33,415 nt of DNA from Neocallimastix lanati (nom. inval.). Its lineage: Eukaryota; Neocallimastigomycota; Neocallimastigomycetes; Neocallimastigales; Neocallimastigaceae. The translations under genes were made by a program, and so were the position numbers. This document shows positions 1 to 11,600 of this stretch, piece after piece; position 1 is the first letter of the stretch; every line of letters begins with the position of its first letter. The stretch lies in contig JACVTC010000224.1 in the NCBI GenBank assembly GCA_016946835.1, forward strand, positions 115,001 to 148,415, read 5' to 3'. The notes under the pieces are model-generated. The model did not search any database, was not told where the DNA came from, and was given only the letters and a program-made list of their open reading frames with translations.

Positions 1-130
1 TACCAATTTGATTATATATTCCTTTCAATTATAATAAATAATATTATGATAATATAAAGGATATATATATATATATTAATGTATATTATTAAAATTATAA
101 ATTAATAAAAATACAAAAATATATTATTCG

Positions 131-195
<65 letters not shown>

Positions 196-216
196 AAATT
201 AAAATATAATAATTAC
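1..216. repeat. AT-rich edge with (ATT)n microsatellite
   Basis: Very AT-rich sequence with a run of (ATT)n at about 127-193. It lies downstream (on the minus strand) of the last exon I can place for the membrane-protein gene, so it is probably intron of that gene, whose remaining exons would be outside the window. Nothing else is supported here. Confidence 0.6.
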
Positions 217-1858
217 TTCTGATTCTGGTTGACTCTGTCGTAATTAATAAATCATAAAAACAAAGATATATGATATTAGAATAGTTAATATAATATATTA
301 ATTATAATCTAAATATAATATATACAATGGGGAAAAAATGAAATATTTACTATAATAGAAGATATTAAAAGATTATATAATTGTAAGGAACTCTAAAAAA
401 AAAATAAAAAAATAAAAAAATTTTTCAAATATCATTTTAATTAATATATAAAATATTAATTTTAAATAAATTTTTAAATTTAAAAAAGTTTTATATATAA
501 ATTTAATAATAATCTAACGTATTACTTTATCATCAGGAAACATATTAATAAGTCTTTGATATGACATTGATGAGTTAATTTTTAATTTATGTATTGAATT
601 TAAATGCAAATTTAAATCAAAAAATTTATATTTTTCTTTTTCAGAATCAACATGTTTAATATAAACAAAAAATTGTTTTAATAAATTTATAGCCATAATA
701 TGATCATTAATTGCTATTTGTTGCATTTTTTCAAAAATTTCCATTGAGTTTCTATATATATATATGTATTATTATTATAATTATTTTAATATTAATTATT
801 TATAATGATGATCCATATTAAAGTATTTAAATAATTTTATTAATATTAATATTCTATATATATATATACCTTTTAGAATAACCTTCAATATCTTCATAAT
901 TATCTTTCACATCCAAATAAATATATCTTATAAAATATTTACTTAAAAAATTGGTTTTGCATGCATTGGCATTAATTAAATGACCATAAATATTATTTGT
1001 CTCAGAGGATTTATTTTGGGGCATTTTTACCACATATTTATCAATTTGTTTATCAATATACGCAATATAATATGTATAATAAATATTTATCTAATTTTAT
1101 AAATTTCATATATATACAATTAATATTTAAAATATTTTTTTGAAGTAGTTAATAACTTATATTGTTTTATAATATAATGTCTTTGTTAAATTAATATTAT
1201 TACATATGGATTTTTTGGAAATTGTGATGTACTAATATTTTTTAATTTAATTATAATAAAAAAATTAATATTTATTATTCATACATAAGTAATATAAAAT
1301 TATTATGATAATCAACTAACCATTCATCATAGATATCATAAACCAATTGAAATGCTTCAGGTTTTTCATTATTTCTTTATTATTAATTATTAATTATTAA
1401 TTATTAATTATTAATTATTAATTATTAATTACTATTTATTATTTTATTATTTATTATTATTTATTATTTATTATTTATTATTTATTATTTATTATTTATT
1501 ATTTATTATTTATTATTTATTATTTATTTATTATTATAATTATCATTATAATTATTATGATTATTTTCATTGATATTATTATTATTGTTATTGCTTTTAT
1601 TATTATTTTTATTTATATTATATATATATATGTATATATATATTTACTTTATAAATCTGCAAGCTAGTTCGAAATCACTAGGCTTATTAAATACTACAAT
1701 AGGTTCTCTCTTGTCTGTAGATTTTACTATATTTATATATTTTTAATTGATATAAAGTTTAATATTTTAATAATTTATTTAATTTTTTTTTAAAAAAAAA
1801 AATAAATAAAAATAAATAAAAAAAAAATATGATTGAGAGAATGAATTTAATAATAATG

Positions 1859-1894
<36 letters not shown>

Positions 1895-4173
1895 TATATA
1901 TATATATATTTATCTTACAAATATTATCGATTGAATCAAAAGTTCTAATTTTATCTTGTAAAATTTTATGAATTTGAACATCATTACTACTATCTGAATC
2001 ATTACTGCTATTACTATTTTCATTTTCACACCCACTATTTTCTTCTTCATTTTCTTCTTCTTCTTCTTCCTCAATAGTACTATTTCTATCTAAATGATCT
2101 GAATTATACATACTACTGGAAACTTTAGATAATGTTTCATCATTTATATTATCAACACTTTTACCATCTTCTGAGGTTAATGTTAAGGATACTTTTCTAT
2201 CAGTATCTGAAATAATTTTCCTCTTTAATGTTAAATGTTTTTTTAATCTTAAATATATACCTCTGATGTAATATTTTGATATTTTTTTATAAAAAAAAAT
2301 TCCACTAATAAATAATACTACTCCAACAAGAAAAATTAGAAATGAAACTAAATAATTATTGATGTTATATAATTGGAAAAACATAATTCCAAATGACATT
2401 GAAACAATCATTGTTATTGTTCCATACCTAAATGTATTAATCTTATCATCATAATAGGGTTGTATTGTAACAAGTAAATAAAGAAAATATACAAGTCCTA
2501 TGACTAGTATTAAATAAAGAAATTCCAGAAGAGATTTATAATATGCAGATGTTAATTGATTAAACACAATCTTTATATATATATATATATTTTAATTATA
2601 TATAAAATAATATTTTTAATTAAAATGAATAGCATTTCTACTATTTAATATATTTATTGATAAATTGATTATTTAAAACATTTATATATAATTATTTACA
2701 AGAAATAATTTAAATAAATTATATTTTAAGCCATAACAAAAATTTGTTTGAAGTCTTGAATTTTCTTTAACAAAAGATGTGGGTGCAACAAAAATAAGTG
2801 AATTCTATTATTATTATTATTATTATCATTATTTTATTTGATGTTGTTTTTGTTGTTATTGTAATATATTAATTATTAATTTATATATATAATTATATTA
2901 ATAAATTTTAATAGTAATGAAAATTATGTTATATAAATATACATATAAATTTAATATAAAATTAAATAATCTTCTATATATATTTATATTATGAATTTAA
3001 CATACAATTGGTAGTAAACCTATACAACAAAATAAATTAATAACTGAGAGAACCATTCTAATATAATAGACAATATATATATATATAATAAATTTTTTAT
3101 ATTTGTTATATGAATTTTTAATTACATTTTTTATTATATTTTAAATATCTATATATATATGTTTGCTTGTTTTTTAATTATTACAATGAAATATTTGATT
3201 TCATAGAATTAGTTGGGTATGCTACAATATATCCATCTTTAATAATAACTGATTTAAATAATCCATTTATAACTATTAATATTTAAACAAAAAATTAATT
3301 AATATTTTATTATTACCATTTTTATTTATGAATGTTTTTTTTTTTTTTTTTTTTTTTTTTATGTAAATATGTAAATATATATTATTTGAAAAATTAATAT
3401 AATGAAATTTTACAACTTACATGGTATAAATAAAATTCTTTTTTTTAATATATATATATATAATTATTAATATTTATATAAATATATATTTATTACAAAA
3501 ATAGTTGAATATAATATCCAATTTTAAATCTTTTTTCTTTTTTTATATAATTAAAAATTATATTATTTCATGTGTTGAGTATTGCTTACGAATCAAATAG
3601 CACAGCATGAATTTTAACCCACTAAAATTGTTTTTAGTATTATTATTATTATTGTTGTTATTATTATTATTATTATTATTATCCATTGAATAATATACAT
3701 TAACAAAAGGAGGAATATTTTAATTATATATATATAATCTTGAAAAAGAAAAGGATAAAAATACTAATACAAAAAATTGTTTCTTACTTTTATTAATTTA
3801 TTGACTTTATATCTTAATATTATTTATATATGAACATATTTCTGAATTAATAAAAAATTGATAGTTTATGAATATGTATATTTATATTGATATAAAAATT
3901 TTCTTTCTTATTACTTATCGGAACTAATAAATAAAACATGGTATACTTTATATATTTATATATATGTATATATATATGTATATATATTATATTTAAGTTA
4001 TTGTTGTTACTAATTTATATATATATATATATTTAACAATATATTTCTTATATTTATAATATTAATACCAATTATCGAGAAAATTAAAATATTAAAAATA
4101 GATAGTATTGACTCTATTATTCCTGGAAAAATTAAGAAATTTTAAAAATTTATATATATATATAAGTACATCC

Positions 4174-4210
<37 letters not shown>

Positions 4211-4790
4211 CAATATTTAATTAATATTAATATAATTAATTTAAAATATGTACTAAAAAATTTAAATGGTATATTATCAAAAACAAGGTATGAATATATT
4301 ATTTTAAGAAACTTTGGAATAGAAAAAAGATTTTCGTTATTAAATAGAATATATCCTAATTGAAATTCTTTTTTTAGATACAATAATAATATTATAAAAG
4401 AAAAAAAAAAAAAAAAAAAAAAAAAAAGTTAAGTTATAAGTAATTAATTAATTAAAAATATGTTGCTAATACTAAATGGCATCTATATAACGAATTGAAA
4501 CCTTCTATTATAATAAAAAAACAATTTAATAGTGGTGATATTTTGGTATTCGAGGATATTAAATATATTAAGGAATAGAGTGCATTCTAATATCAAATAA
4601 AAAAAAATAGGTTTAATAAAATAAAACTAGGCATTTATACAATTTAATATTATTATAACTATTTTTTTTATATTTTATATTTTCATGTTTATTTTTATTT
4701 TATTTTTGTTTTTATTTCTATTTTATTGCATACACTTTTAGCACCAATAAATGTATGTTCATTAAATAGGAATTGATTTCCTCCACTCAT
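217..4790 (-). CDS. intron-dense gene for a multi-pass membrane protein, TmcB/TmcC-like (3' end outside window)
   Basis: Exons were joined by hand using GT/AG sites and reading phase: 4790-4734 (ATG; begins MSGGNQFLFN), 4586-4502 (alternative end 4473), 4367-4254, 4122-4069, 3945-3915, 3738-3699, 3621-3590, 3272-3185, 3057-3006, 2804-2700, 2570-1919, 1726-1648, 1374-1285, 1231-1204, 1090-870, 751-526, 392-351, and weakly 234-217. Phases agree at every junction from 3738 down to 351. The 3945-3915/3738-3699 junction is one base out of phase and the end of exon 2 is ambiguous. The product, more than 650 aa, has repeated hydrophobic segments in its first half. The large exon adds three or four more, then a Ser/Asp/Glu-rich cytosolic linker at about 2050-2200. 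The C-terminal part is helical and repeat-like (e.g. FELACRFIK, YQRLINMFPDDK, LYNLLIS), which recalls the TPR-type repeats of TmcB/TmcC proteins, as does IEEFQLGYILF near the N-terminus. The gene model is seen in the sequence; the family name is inference. If 526 is not a donor, the frame stops at 514. Confidence 0.6.
1375..1647. repeat. intronic 7-mer satellites (TTAATTA)n and (TTTATTA)n
   Basis: This intron of the membrane-protein gene is mostly two consecutive heptanucleotide arrays, TTAATTA units at about 1381-1431 and TTTATTA units at about 1440-1528, followed by ATT-rich sequence. The two units differ by one base, which suggests one array was derived from the other by slippage. Confidence 0.75.
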
Positions 4791-4848
4791 CGTTCCTTTT
4801 TGATGTTATCTTTTTTCATATAATTAAAATATAATATGTAATAATAAT

Positions 4849-4913
<65 letters not shown>

Positions 4914-5170
4914 AACAAAAAAAAGAAAAAAAAAAAGAAAATAAAATAATTAAAATTTATAAAGTTTACTTAATTTTAATGAAATAAAATCTTGAATGAT
5001 AATGAAAAGTATATATATATATTATAAAAAAATTTATCATAAAAATTTATTAATCAAAAAAGAAAAAATAAAATAATATTTAAAAAAATTAAAAAAATAA
5101 AAATATAAATTTTTTTTTGTATTATGAACCTTAATAAATTAAAAAGGTTTACATATGTAGAAAGAAAGTA

Positions 5171-5228
<58 letters not shown>

Positions 5229-5744
5229 GTAATAATAATAAAAATTATAGAAAAAAAAATTTTTTTTTTCATTTCTATTATTATTTTGTTTCTATTAATG
5301 AAGTTTTATATAAATGTCATTTAGGTAAGTAATATAATTAAATTATATAAAACTTTATTTCTAATTCACTTTCATTAATTGTATATTCAAATAATTATAT
5401 TTTATAGAAATAAAATAAATAGACTATTTAATATATCATAAATATTAAAATAATTTACTTATTTCAATCCATTTTTTATTTTCTAGCAAAAGCTGTTAAG
5501 AAAAAAGAAAAAAAAAATTTTTTATATAATATATTGAACAATGAATTATGAAAAATGTTCATATTTTTAGCAAAAATATAACATTAGAAACATTTTGAAT
5601 TAACTATTTTAAGGTTTAAACCTAATTGCTCCTATTTCTTTATTATAAATCAATTATTGAATTTGAATAATTATTATTAAATGATATTAAAAAAAAAAAT
5701 AATTAACGAACAAAAAAATAATAATAAAATAATAAAATACCAAT
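4791..5744. other. AT-rich intergenic region with poly(A) and (AAT)n
   Basis: Upstream region of the membrane-protein gene. It contains a 59-nt poly(A) tract (4853-4911) and an (AAT)n array (about 5171-5240). Poly(dA:dT) tracts upstream of genes commonly exclude nucleosomes, so the A59 tract about 60 bp upstream of the ATG may be part of the promoter; that is inference. Weak exon-like segments around 5290-5560 are listed under rejected items. Confidence 0.5.
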
Positions 5745-6030
5745 TTAATAAAAAGAAAAAAAATTTTTATAAATAAATTCATTTATTATTTCTAAAATAA
5801 ATAATATATGACATGGATAATGCCTTCCTTCTTTTGTAATAAGCATATAATATAATCCAATAAGTCTTATTGAAAATGATAATAAAATTTTAATCAAAAA
5901 ATTGGTGGATTTCCTAGTATAATTGATGAATTACGCATATTGTTATCTTTATTATAGGATATTACATATATATAAAGAAGAAGTTTCTCATAAATATTTG
6001 ACAGAAGTTCTACTATTTCTTCAGAAAAAC
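5745..6030 (-). pseudogene. unrecognised coding fragment, frame broken once
   Basis: On the minus strand a protein-like stretch starts after a TTATTAG acceptor at 6031-6032 (reading ...FSEEIVELLSNIYEKL...), runs to a TGA at 5894-5896, and continues in the next frame (...LLSFSIRLIGLYYMLI..., then KEGRHYPCHILFILEIINEF) to a stop at 5745. One more T in the T6 run at about 5897-5902 would join the two halves. It may be a decayed gene, one or two exons of a spliced gene, or a homopolymer sequencing error. I do not recognise the family; the second half contains a likely membrane-spanning segment. Confidence 0.4.
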
Positions 6031-6373
6031 CTAATAAATAAATAAATTATATTAATATTAATATTATTCATCCTAAATCTTATAAATTATAGATTACAAT
6101 ATTATAATAATAAAAGTATATATTTAAATATAGATTAAAATATAGCATATTTATATATCTGTAATAATATACTCTTAAAATTTAATTAAACATTTTTAAC
6201 TAGTTATTATAGTGGAGTTTTAAGATTTTTATAATAATAATAAAATATTTAAATTAATAAAGTTTAATTATTTCATTTTATTTTATTTTTTTTTTTTTTT
6301 TTATTATTATTATTATTTTTTATTATCATTATTATTATTAATTATTAATTATTAATTATTAATTATTAATTAT

Positions 6374-6405
<32 letters not shown>

Positions 6406-6406
6406 G
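6031..6406. other. AT-rich spacer with ATT and ATTA repeats
   Basis: A T-run (about 6280-6302) is followed by ATT and TTAATTA microsatellites up to 6404. No gene or RNA signal is seen. Confidence 0.6.
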
Positions 6407-6689
6407 GGAGTGTTGCATTTCACAAAGTTACAAAATGTGGCTTTTTAAAATTTTAATAAATAAAATTTATAAATGTATTAATAAATAAATAATGTCAATA
6501 AATAATGTCAAATTAGGGTTAAAGTTTTTTTTTATTTCTATTTTATTTATTTTAAAAAAAAAATAAAATATTCTTGAAATCAATAAAGAGTATTTAAAAA
6601 TATATATATATATATATATATTTAAAATTTAGTAAGGCTTATATATCATTAAAATATAAAAAAATTATTAGTTAAATATTTTTAAAAAT

Positions 6690-6800
6690 TTTTTTTTTTT
6701 TTTTTTTTTTTATAGACTGAAGACTTTGGTCTTCCCCATATAGTAATATGGGTGTATGATTAACTGCCATACCGGTACGGCGTCGACGCTCTCAACTCCC
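6690..6800 (-). mobile_element. short LINE 3' tail (5'-truncated copy)
   Basis: A T-run (about 6690-6711; poly(A) on the minus strand) is followed by about 85 bp. The complement of this reads GAGAGCGTCGACGCCGTACC, which aligns with the C-terminal coding sequence of the LINE copies at about 13170-13195 and 17010-17030 (coding the KSV-N/D-V motif). The last bases before the poly(A) are CAGTCTAT, close to the CTAGTCT and TAAGTCT ends of the two larger copies. This is a very short truncated insertion of the same LINE family and is not functional. Confidence 0.6.
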
Positions 6801-6830
6801 CATAAGCAATAAAATATAATATATGAAATT

Positions 6831-7282
6831 AAAAGTTTTATAAATGATTATAAAATTCCTAATGAATTATTTTTCAACAAACCCATTAATATTGCATATC
6901 TTAAAGTTTTTGGTTGTAAAGCCTTTTTTTATAATAATCATAAATCCAACAAATTTGAAAATAATTCCAAACCTGGAATTTTCCTTGGTTATGCATGTGA
7001 TTCTCTTGGTTAATAGATTTTAGATGTTTCTACTAATTCTATTATTATTGCCAGAAACGTATATTTTTTAGAAGACATACTATTAATACTACCTTCTTTT
7101 ACAATAAATATGTTGACTCTATTATAGATTTCAAGGATTTATTAATTGAAGGGGAAAGTAATAATTCTAATGATATTATGAATGATTTACAATTAAAAAA
7201 TTCCTTAAATAATAATAATGATATGAATAATAATAATTATAGCGATATGAATAATAATAATAATAATGATTATATTCTTTAA
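6831..7282 (+). pseudogene. Ty1/copia pol relic (integrase C-terminal end)
   Basis: Plus-strand reading from 6831 gives PNELFFNKPINIAYLKVFGC, then ...KPGIFLGYACDSLG, a hallmark block of copia-type polyproteins just after the integrase core (the P-x-x-LKxFGC and xxGIFLGY motifs). Two in-frame stops (TAA TAG, about 7011-7016) interrupt the usual GYR-LxD segment, after which ILDVSTNSIIIARNVYFLED continues in the same frame. A frameshift near 7110 leads into an Asn-rich tail ending at 7282. No LTRs, protease or RT are visible nearby, so this is an isolated fragment. Confidence 0.75.
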
Positions 7283-7689
7283 AAATAAAATATTCTTTAA
7301 AAATTAAATATTCTTAAAAAACAAATATTTAAATAAAAGTATTAGAAAAAAAAATTTTTTATAACCTCTATGTTTATTCATAAAAATAATGATATAGATA
7401 TAAAAGTTATTAATAAAAATATTTAGTAGCATTTTTTTTTTTTATTATACATTTTAATACAAAAATTTTGTTCTATAGTATAAAAGTTATTGATAAAAAT
7501 ATAAAAATAAAAATATTAATAATTTAATTGTATAAAAATAAAAATATTAATAAATTAATTGTTTAGAAATAAAGATATATTATTTTTTTTTTTAAAAAAA
7601 ATTAAACTTTTTAAAAATTTTAAAATTTTTAGCAATTACGGATTTTTAATTAAGTACAATTTTTTTTAACTATTTATAATAATTTTGTA
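7283..7689. other. AT-rich spacer
   Basis: Between the copia relic and the MULE relic. Simple AT-rich sequence with short A and T runs; nothing is recognisable on either strand. Confidence 0.5.
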
Positions 7690-7890
7690 CGACAGAAATT
7701 TGATAATCTTTTACATTTGATTATTACTCTGTTATTTAATATAAATCAGTACTTCGATTATTTAAATTGATTAAATATTTAAATCATAATTCAGCAATAT
7801 CATTTCTAGGCCTTCCAATATCAATTTATTTGGATTCCATTGCTTTGTATTTTTCAATTTAAATATTGATTTCATCAGTTTTTCCTAATT

Positions 7891-7925
<35 letters not shown>

Positions 7926-9100
7926 CCCGCACTTTTCCTTTTGTAATCATTATAAGATAAATATTCTTCTTGTCTTAATACATATATTAATTCATAAGAA
8001 GAAGATTTTTTATTGAAAATAAATTATTTAAATAATTATTGGAAGATACTGATACATTATTTGTTATATTGTTATAATTAATTCCAATTTTTATAATTTT
8101 TTAAGTAGTTTTTTTAAATTTCAAATTGGTCATTTTTATTAGTTTCACATCTAATTTTACAATAGATAACAATTATATATATTTTAAAAAATTCAAAAAA
8201 TTTAAAAAATTTGGTCATTTTTATTGGTTTCACATCTAATTTTACAATAGATAACAATTATATATATTTTAAAAAATTCAAAAATTTTAAAAATTTGGTC
8301 ATTTTTATAGGTTTCACATCTAATTTTACAATAGATATCAATTATATATTCAAGATTTACAAAAGGTAAGTTTGAAATTGCTTTATTATAAATATTTATA
8401 ATATTTTATTTTAAATCATTATAATATAATTCATTTTTTTGAAGTCTAATGTTCTTTTCTAATTCTTTCTAATACCAAATTAAGTATCTAATATTTATAT
8501 TAGGAAATATTTTTTCTGCTGCATTAGATATTAAATCACAGAAAGACTTCGTTACAGTATAAAAATTATTTAAAATTTTAATATAAGTTCTAGTAATGAA
8601 CACTTGATAATTAAGCTTAGGTGCAATATAAAAAGTACCATTTGTAAATATATCTTCATTATATTTCATAAATAATTTTACATGGAATAGGGATTGTTAA
8701 GATTATTAAATATGGATTTTTGAATATCATAAAATTTTCATTTCTTACTACTTTATGATATTTTGATTCATAAAGAATTTATTTATATTTCTTGTTATTT
8801 GGGATTTAATTAATTTATATTTAGAATATATAAATCTCATTTCTTGTGAAACTTCATTAAATATACTTATAGGTTTTAAACCCAAAGGGATTGAACTTTT
8901 TCTGATTTCATCTTTAGTTTTATATTTTACTATTGATATAGATGTATCAAATTCTTTTTCAAGATGATTACGTAAACTTTCATATTTTAAAATTTTCATC
9001 TAATCGTTTTAAATAATGAAAGATTTCCATTTACTTAAAGTTTTATATTCAGTACATCTATATATTTTAAAATAATCTTTTCTTATATTTTCATTTCAGA
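7690..9100 (-). pseudogene. FLYWCH/MULE-type transposase relic
   Basis: Read on the minus strand, pieces of one protein appear in order. First comes a FLYWCH-like zinc-finger segment (about 9085-9030, RCTEYKTLSKWKSF, followed by two stops in frame). Then 8999-8748 (ending ...NEVSQEMRFIYSKYKLIKSQ) and 8669-8469 (DIFTNGTFYIAPKLNYQVFI ... NAAEKIFPNINIRYLIWY). Next is about 8400-8300 (KAISNLPF, then a CKIRCE segment), then about 8060-7930 (ITNNVSVSSNNYL, and in shifted frames LRQEEYLSYNDYKRKSAGI). Last is about 7880-7770 (IDIGRPRNDIAEL). This order and these motifs fit MULE-type transposases common in gut fungi, recognised from memory of the family. The usual catalytic D-G-T-F reads N-G-T-F (codon 8642-8640), a segment between the two halves of the core seems deleted, and stops and a poly(T) tract interrupt it. 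It is dead. Confidence 0.7.
8126..8350. repeat. three-copy 85-bp tandem repeat
   Basis: Units begin at 8126, 8211 and 8296 with TTGGTCATTTTTAT and repeat at exactly 85 bp. The third copy is incomplete, losing similarity after about 8350. On the minus strand each unit encodes part of the MULE relic (CKIRCE and flanks). Because 85 is not a multiple of three, the duplication shifts the reading frame, so it arose after, or caused, loss of function. Confidence 0.9.
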
Positions 9101-9818
9101 ATGTTGCATTTCGAAAATTATTTTAAAAGTTAATAAATAAATAAATTAATAATTAAACAAATAAATAATGTATATATTTTAAATAAATAACTAAATAAAT
9201 AAAATAAGTAAATAAAACTATAATAAATAAATAAATTTAAAACTAAATTTTTAAATAATTTACTCTTTGTTAACTCTTTATTATAAAATATATTAATAAA
9301 GTTAATATAATTTTTCAAAATATAATATTATTAATAATAATTTTATATATATATAAAAAAAATTAATATTAATAATTTAAAATATGTAAAGGATAATCAT
9401 TTAATATATAATTATTAAAATTAAAAAATAATATTTAAATAATTAATTGATCATTTTTACACCTTTTTAATTCTTGTGCAGTATTTTATAAAATCATTAA
9501 CTTTAATAAAAATATTTTAATTTAATAACTATTTATAAATATTTTTAATATAAGAGATATTTATAAATAATCTAGTAAAATACAAAAAAAAAAAGACATT
9601 TTAATATATAAAAATCCTATTTAAAATTATTTCATTTTTTTTAATATTTAAATATTTAAAAATTTTATTTTTCAATTAGTAAATAATTAATATTTATTAT
9701 TAAATTTTATTATTATTATTATAATTATTATTTTTATTGATTGATTCAATAATTGAAAAGAAAAATTATTCTAAAAAAAATTTTAGTTATTTTTTTTTTA
9801 TCCAATAAATAAAATACA

Positions 9819-9865
<47 letters not shown>

Positions 9866-10099
9866 AAAAAAACTCTATTTAATTATTTATTATTTAAAAT
9901 CTTTTATTTACTTATATATTACTCTAAATTTATTATTTATAAATTTTTTTTACACTCTTATAATATTATAGCAAATTTATCATTTATTTATTTTATTATT
10001 TATCTATTTATTAAAATTTTGCGAAACGCACCTTTGTGAAATATAACTTTCCGAGATGAAATTATTCGAACTATATTTCCACTAAAAAGGAAGTTATAT
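9101..10099. other. AT-rich non-coding stretch, MITE-like ends
   Basis: About 950 bp of AAATA/TTTAT-rich DNA with a long A-run (about 9821-9863) and no credible reading frame. Its two ends resemble each other in inverted orientation (see the composite unit). It abuts the 5' side of the MULE relic. Confidence 0.45.
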
Positions 10100-10101
10100 A
10101 A

Positions 10102-11600
10102 TCAGTACCATGTCACGTATATATTTACACACTCATTATTAAGAAAATTACTTATATTAACACGATTTTCACCAATTGAACTATTCACTACATTATTAGT
10201 AACAATACTATTATTTTCACTATCACTAATATTAATATTCCTATTTTCACTATCATTTCTATTACTATTATTAACAATACTATTCTTTATATTATTATTA
10301 TTAATATTATACTCTCCGTTACCACTATCAGAATCTGTATTTGATTCGATATTATTCATATCAGTGATAACAGTGTTTACATTACTATTTGACACTGGAC
10401 AATATTTGGAAATTATAGAAAATTTTTCATAAAGACCTTCAATATCCTTAAAATATTTCATTCGAAATTCACGAAAAAGATAACATTTAGAAAACCAATA
10501 TTTCAATCGAGGATGACTATTTTTTCTATAGCAACAAAAACACCGTTCTGGATAGTTGTCTTCAATCATTTTGGCGGCTTTGGGAACACGAACATCTAAT
10601 TAATATCCACGTTTGGAACGAAGTACCCATCGAAAGCCAATGCTTTATTAAGGATACTTAAAGTAGAGCTTTAGGTAGTTCTCTAGTTTTCTCAAATTTT
10701 TTTTTCTTATAAGCCTTAACCTTAATTGATTTTCCTACCAAGTATAACGTCTACAACGTGATAATATCTCTAAGTAAATCAGATATAATACATTTCAAGT
10801 TTTTATTTTTTTTTTAAAAAACAAAATACCTTACCAGAGCAATCCCATATTTCACCGATAGAGGAGGAATGATAAGTAAGAATTCATATAAAGTAAAAGA
10901 ATAAAGATAATAAAATATTAACAATCAGTATAGTAGAAGAACGGAAAGATAAGTACTCGATTCATTCATAAGGAGAAAAAGAATGTAAAAGATTCCTGAA
11001 AGCATAGGAATAATGGTTTAAAAATTGTGTTGAAGTACTCAATACTATCTCCTTTCACAAAATTCCATCCATTGGTATTTCAACTATGACAAAAAGAAAA
11101 CTTTCCTATGTTAGAATGTAAAAATGGTTTTTGAGAATTAAGATTAAGAATATTGAGAGCACTGAGTTCATGATTGCCATTTATAACATTTTCTAAATTA
11201 GTTGAACTGAGGTTCACTGAGTTGGTATTATTGGATGTGTTATTAGATATTAATTTTTTTTTTTTTTTTAAATGTCTAAAAGAAACCTTATGATTCCATT
11301 TGGAAACATTTACAATATGAAATCATAACTCCTGATAGTGCTTTTTTAAATACTTTTTTAAATTTTTTGTGGTTGAAATTTAGAGTGTGTATACTTTTAT
11401 CCTGAAGAAACTATCATTGAATTTAGTAATTCTTTTTATTGACAAAATATTATCCCTGAATTTTTTGCATTTAGAATGAATAAATTCCTTCCTTTAAGCA
11501 TTGTCCCATGAGTGTATACCACGGTTAAAAATTAACCTTGCGTTGTCAACAGATGTTCCATAACAGCGAGAACCCCAGTGAAATATCTTTTCCATAATGA
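10102..11600 (-). pseudogene. decayed LINE copy (RT thumb to zinc finger)
   Basis: On the minus strand, about 11595-11510 reads MEKIFHWGSRCYGTSVDNAR, then LIFNRGIHS and a stop. This matches the GSNKKNTEKAQTAFNRG thumb region of the LINE at 13057-16549. Further down, about 10640-10480 reads WVLRSKRGY, a stop, LDVRVPKAAKMI, then CFCC....H...WFSKC, a degenerate CCHC zinc finger corresponding to the CPCC...H....C finger of the intact copy. An Asn/Ser-rich stretch of about 85 residues follows to the stop at 10102. The stop inside the conserved GY-R-LD motif and several frame changes show decay. The open stretch 10102-10569 is the best preserved part. Confidence 0.65.

Larger units (their letters stand above)
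6407..10053. mobile_element. possible composite DNA-transposon unit bounded by inverted end repeats
   Basis: The left end (6407-6480) and right end (10000-10053) share two blocks in inverted orientation: ATTTCACAAAG (6417-6427, complement at 10032-10042) and AAAATTTTAATAAATA (6447-6462, complement at 10005-10020). A third end-like copy in the left orientation starts at 9101 (TGTTGCATTTC, also at 6411-6421). The unit encloses the MULE transposase relic, so these could be its terminal repeats, or the 9101-10053 part alone could be a non-autonomous MITE-like insertion. No target duplication could be defined and the sequence is AT-rich, so this stays tentative. Confidence 0.35.

Noticed and set aside
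5054-5272. Minus-strand poly-Ile frame
   Set aside because: It comes from the (AAT)n array at 5171-5240.
5290-5560. Possible plus-strand exon pair (donor AG-GTAAGT at about 5326, acceptor TTTTCTAG at about 5487, phase agrees)
   Set aside because: The splice sites are good, but the encoded residues are AT-driven (Phe/Tyr/Lys/Asn), no further exons connect, and the other strand offers equally plausible pieces.
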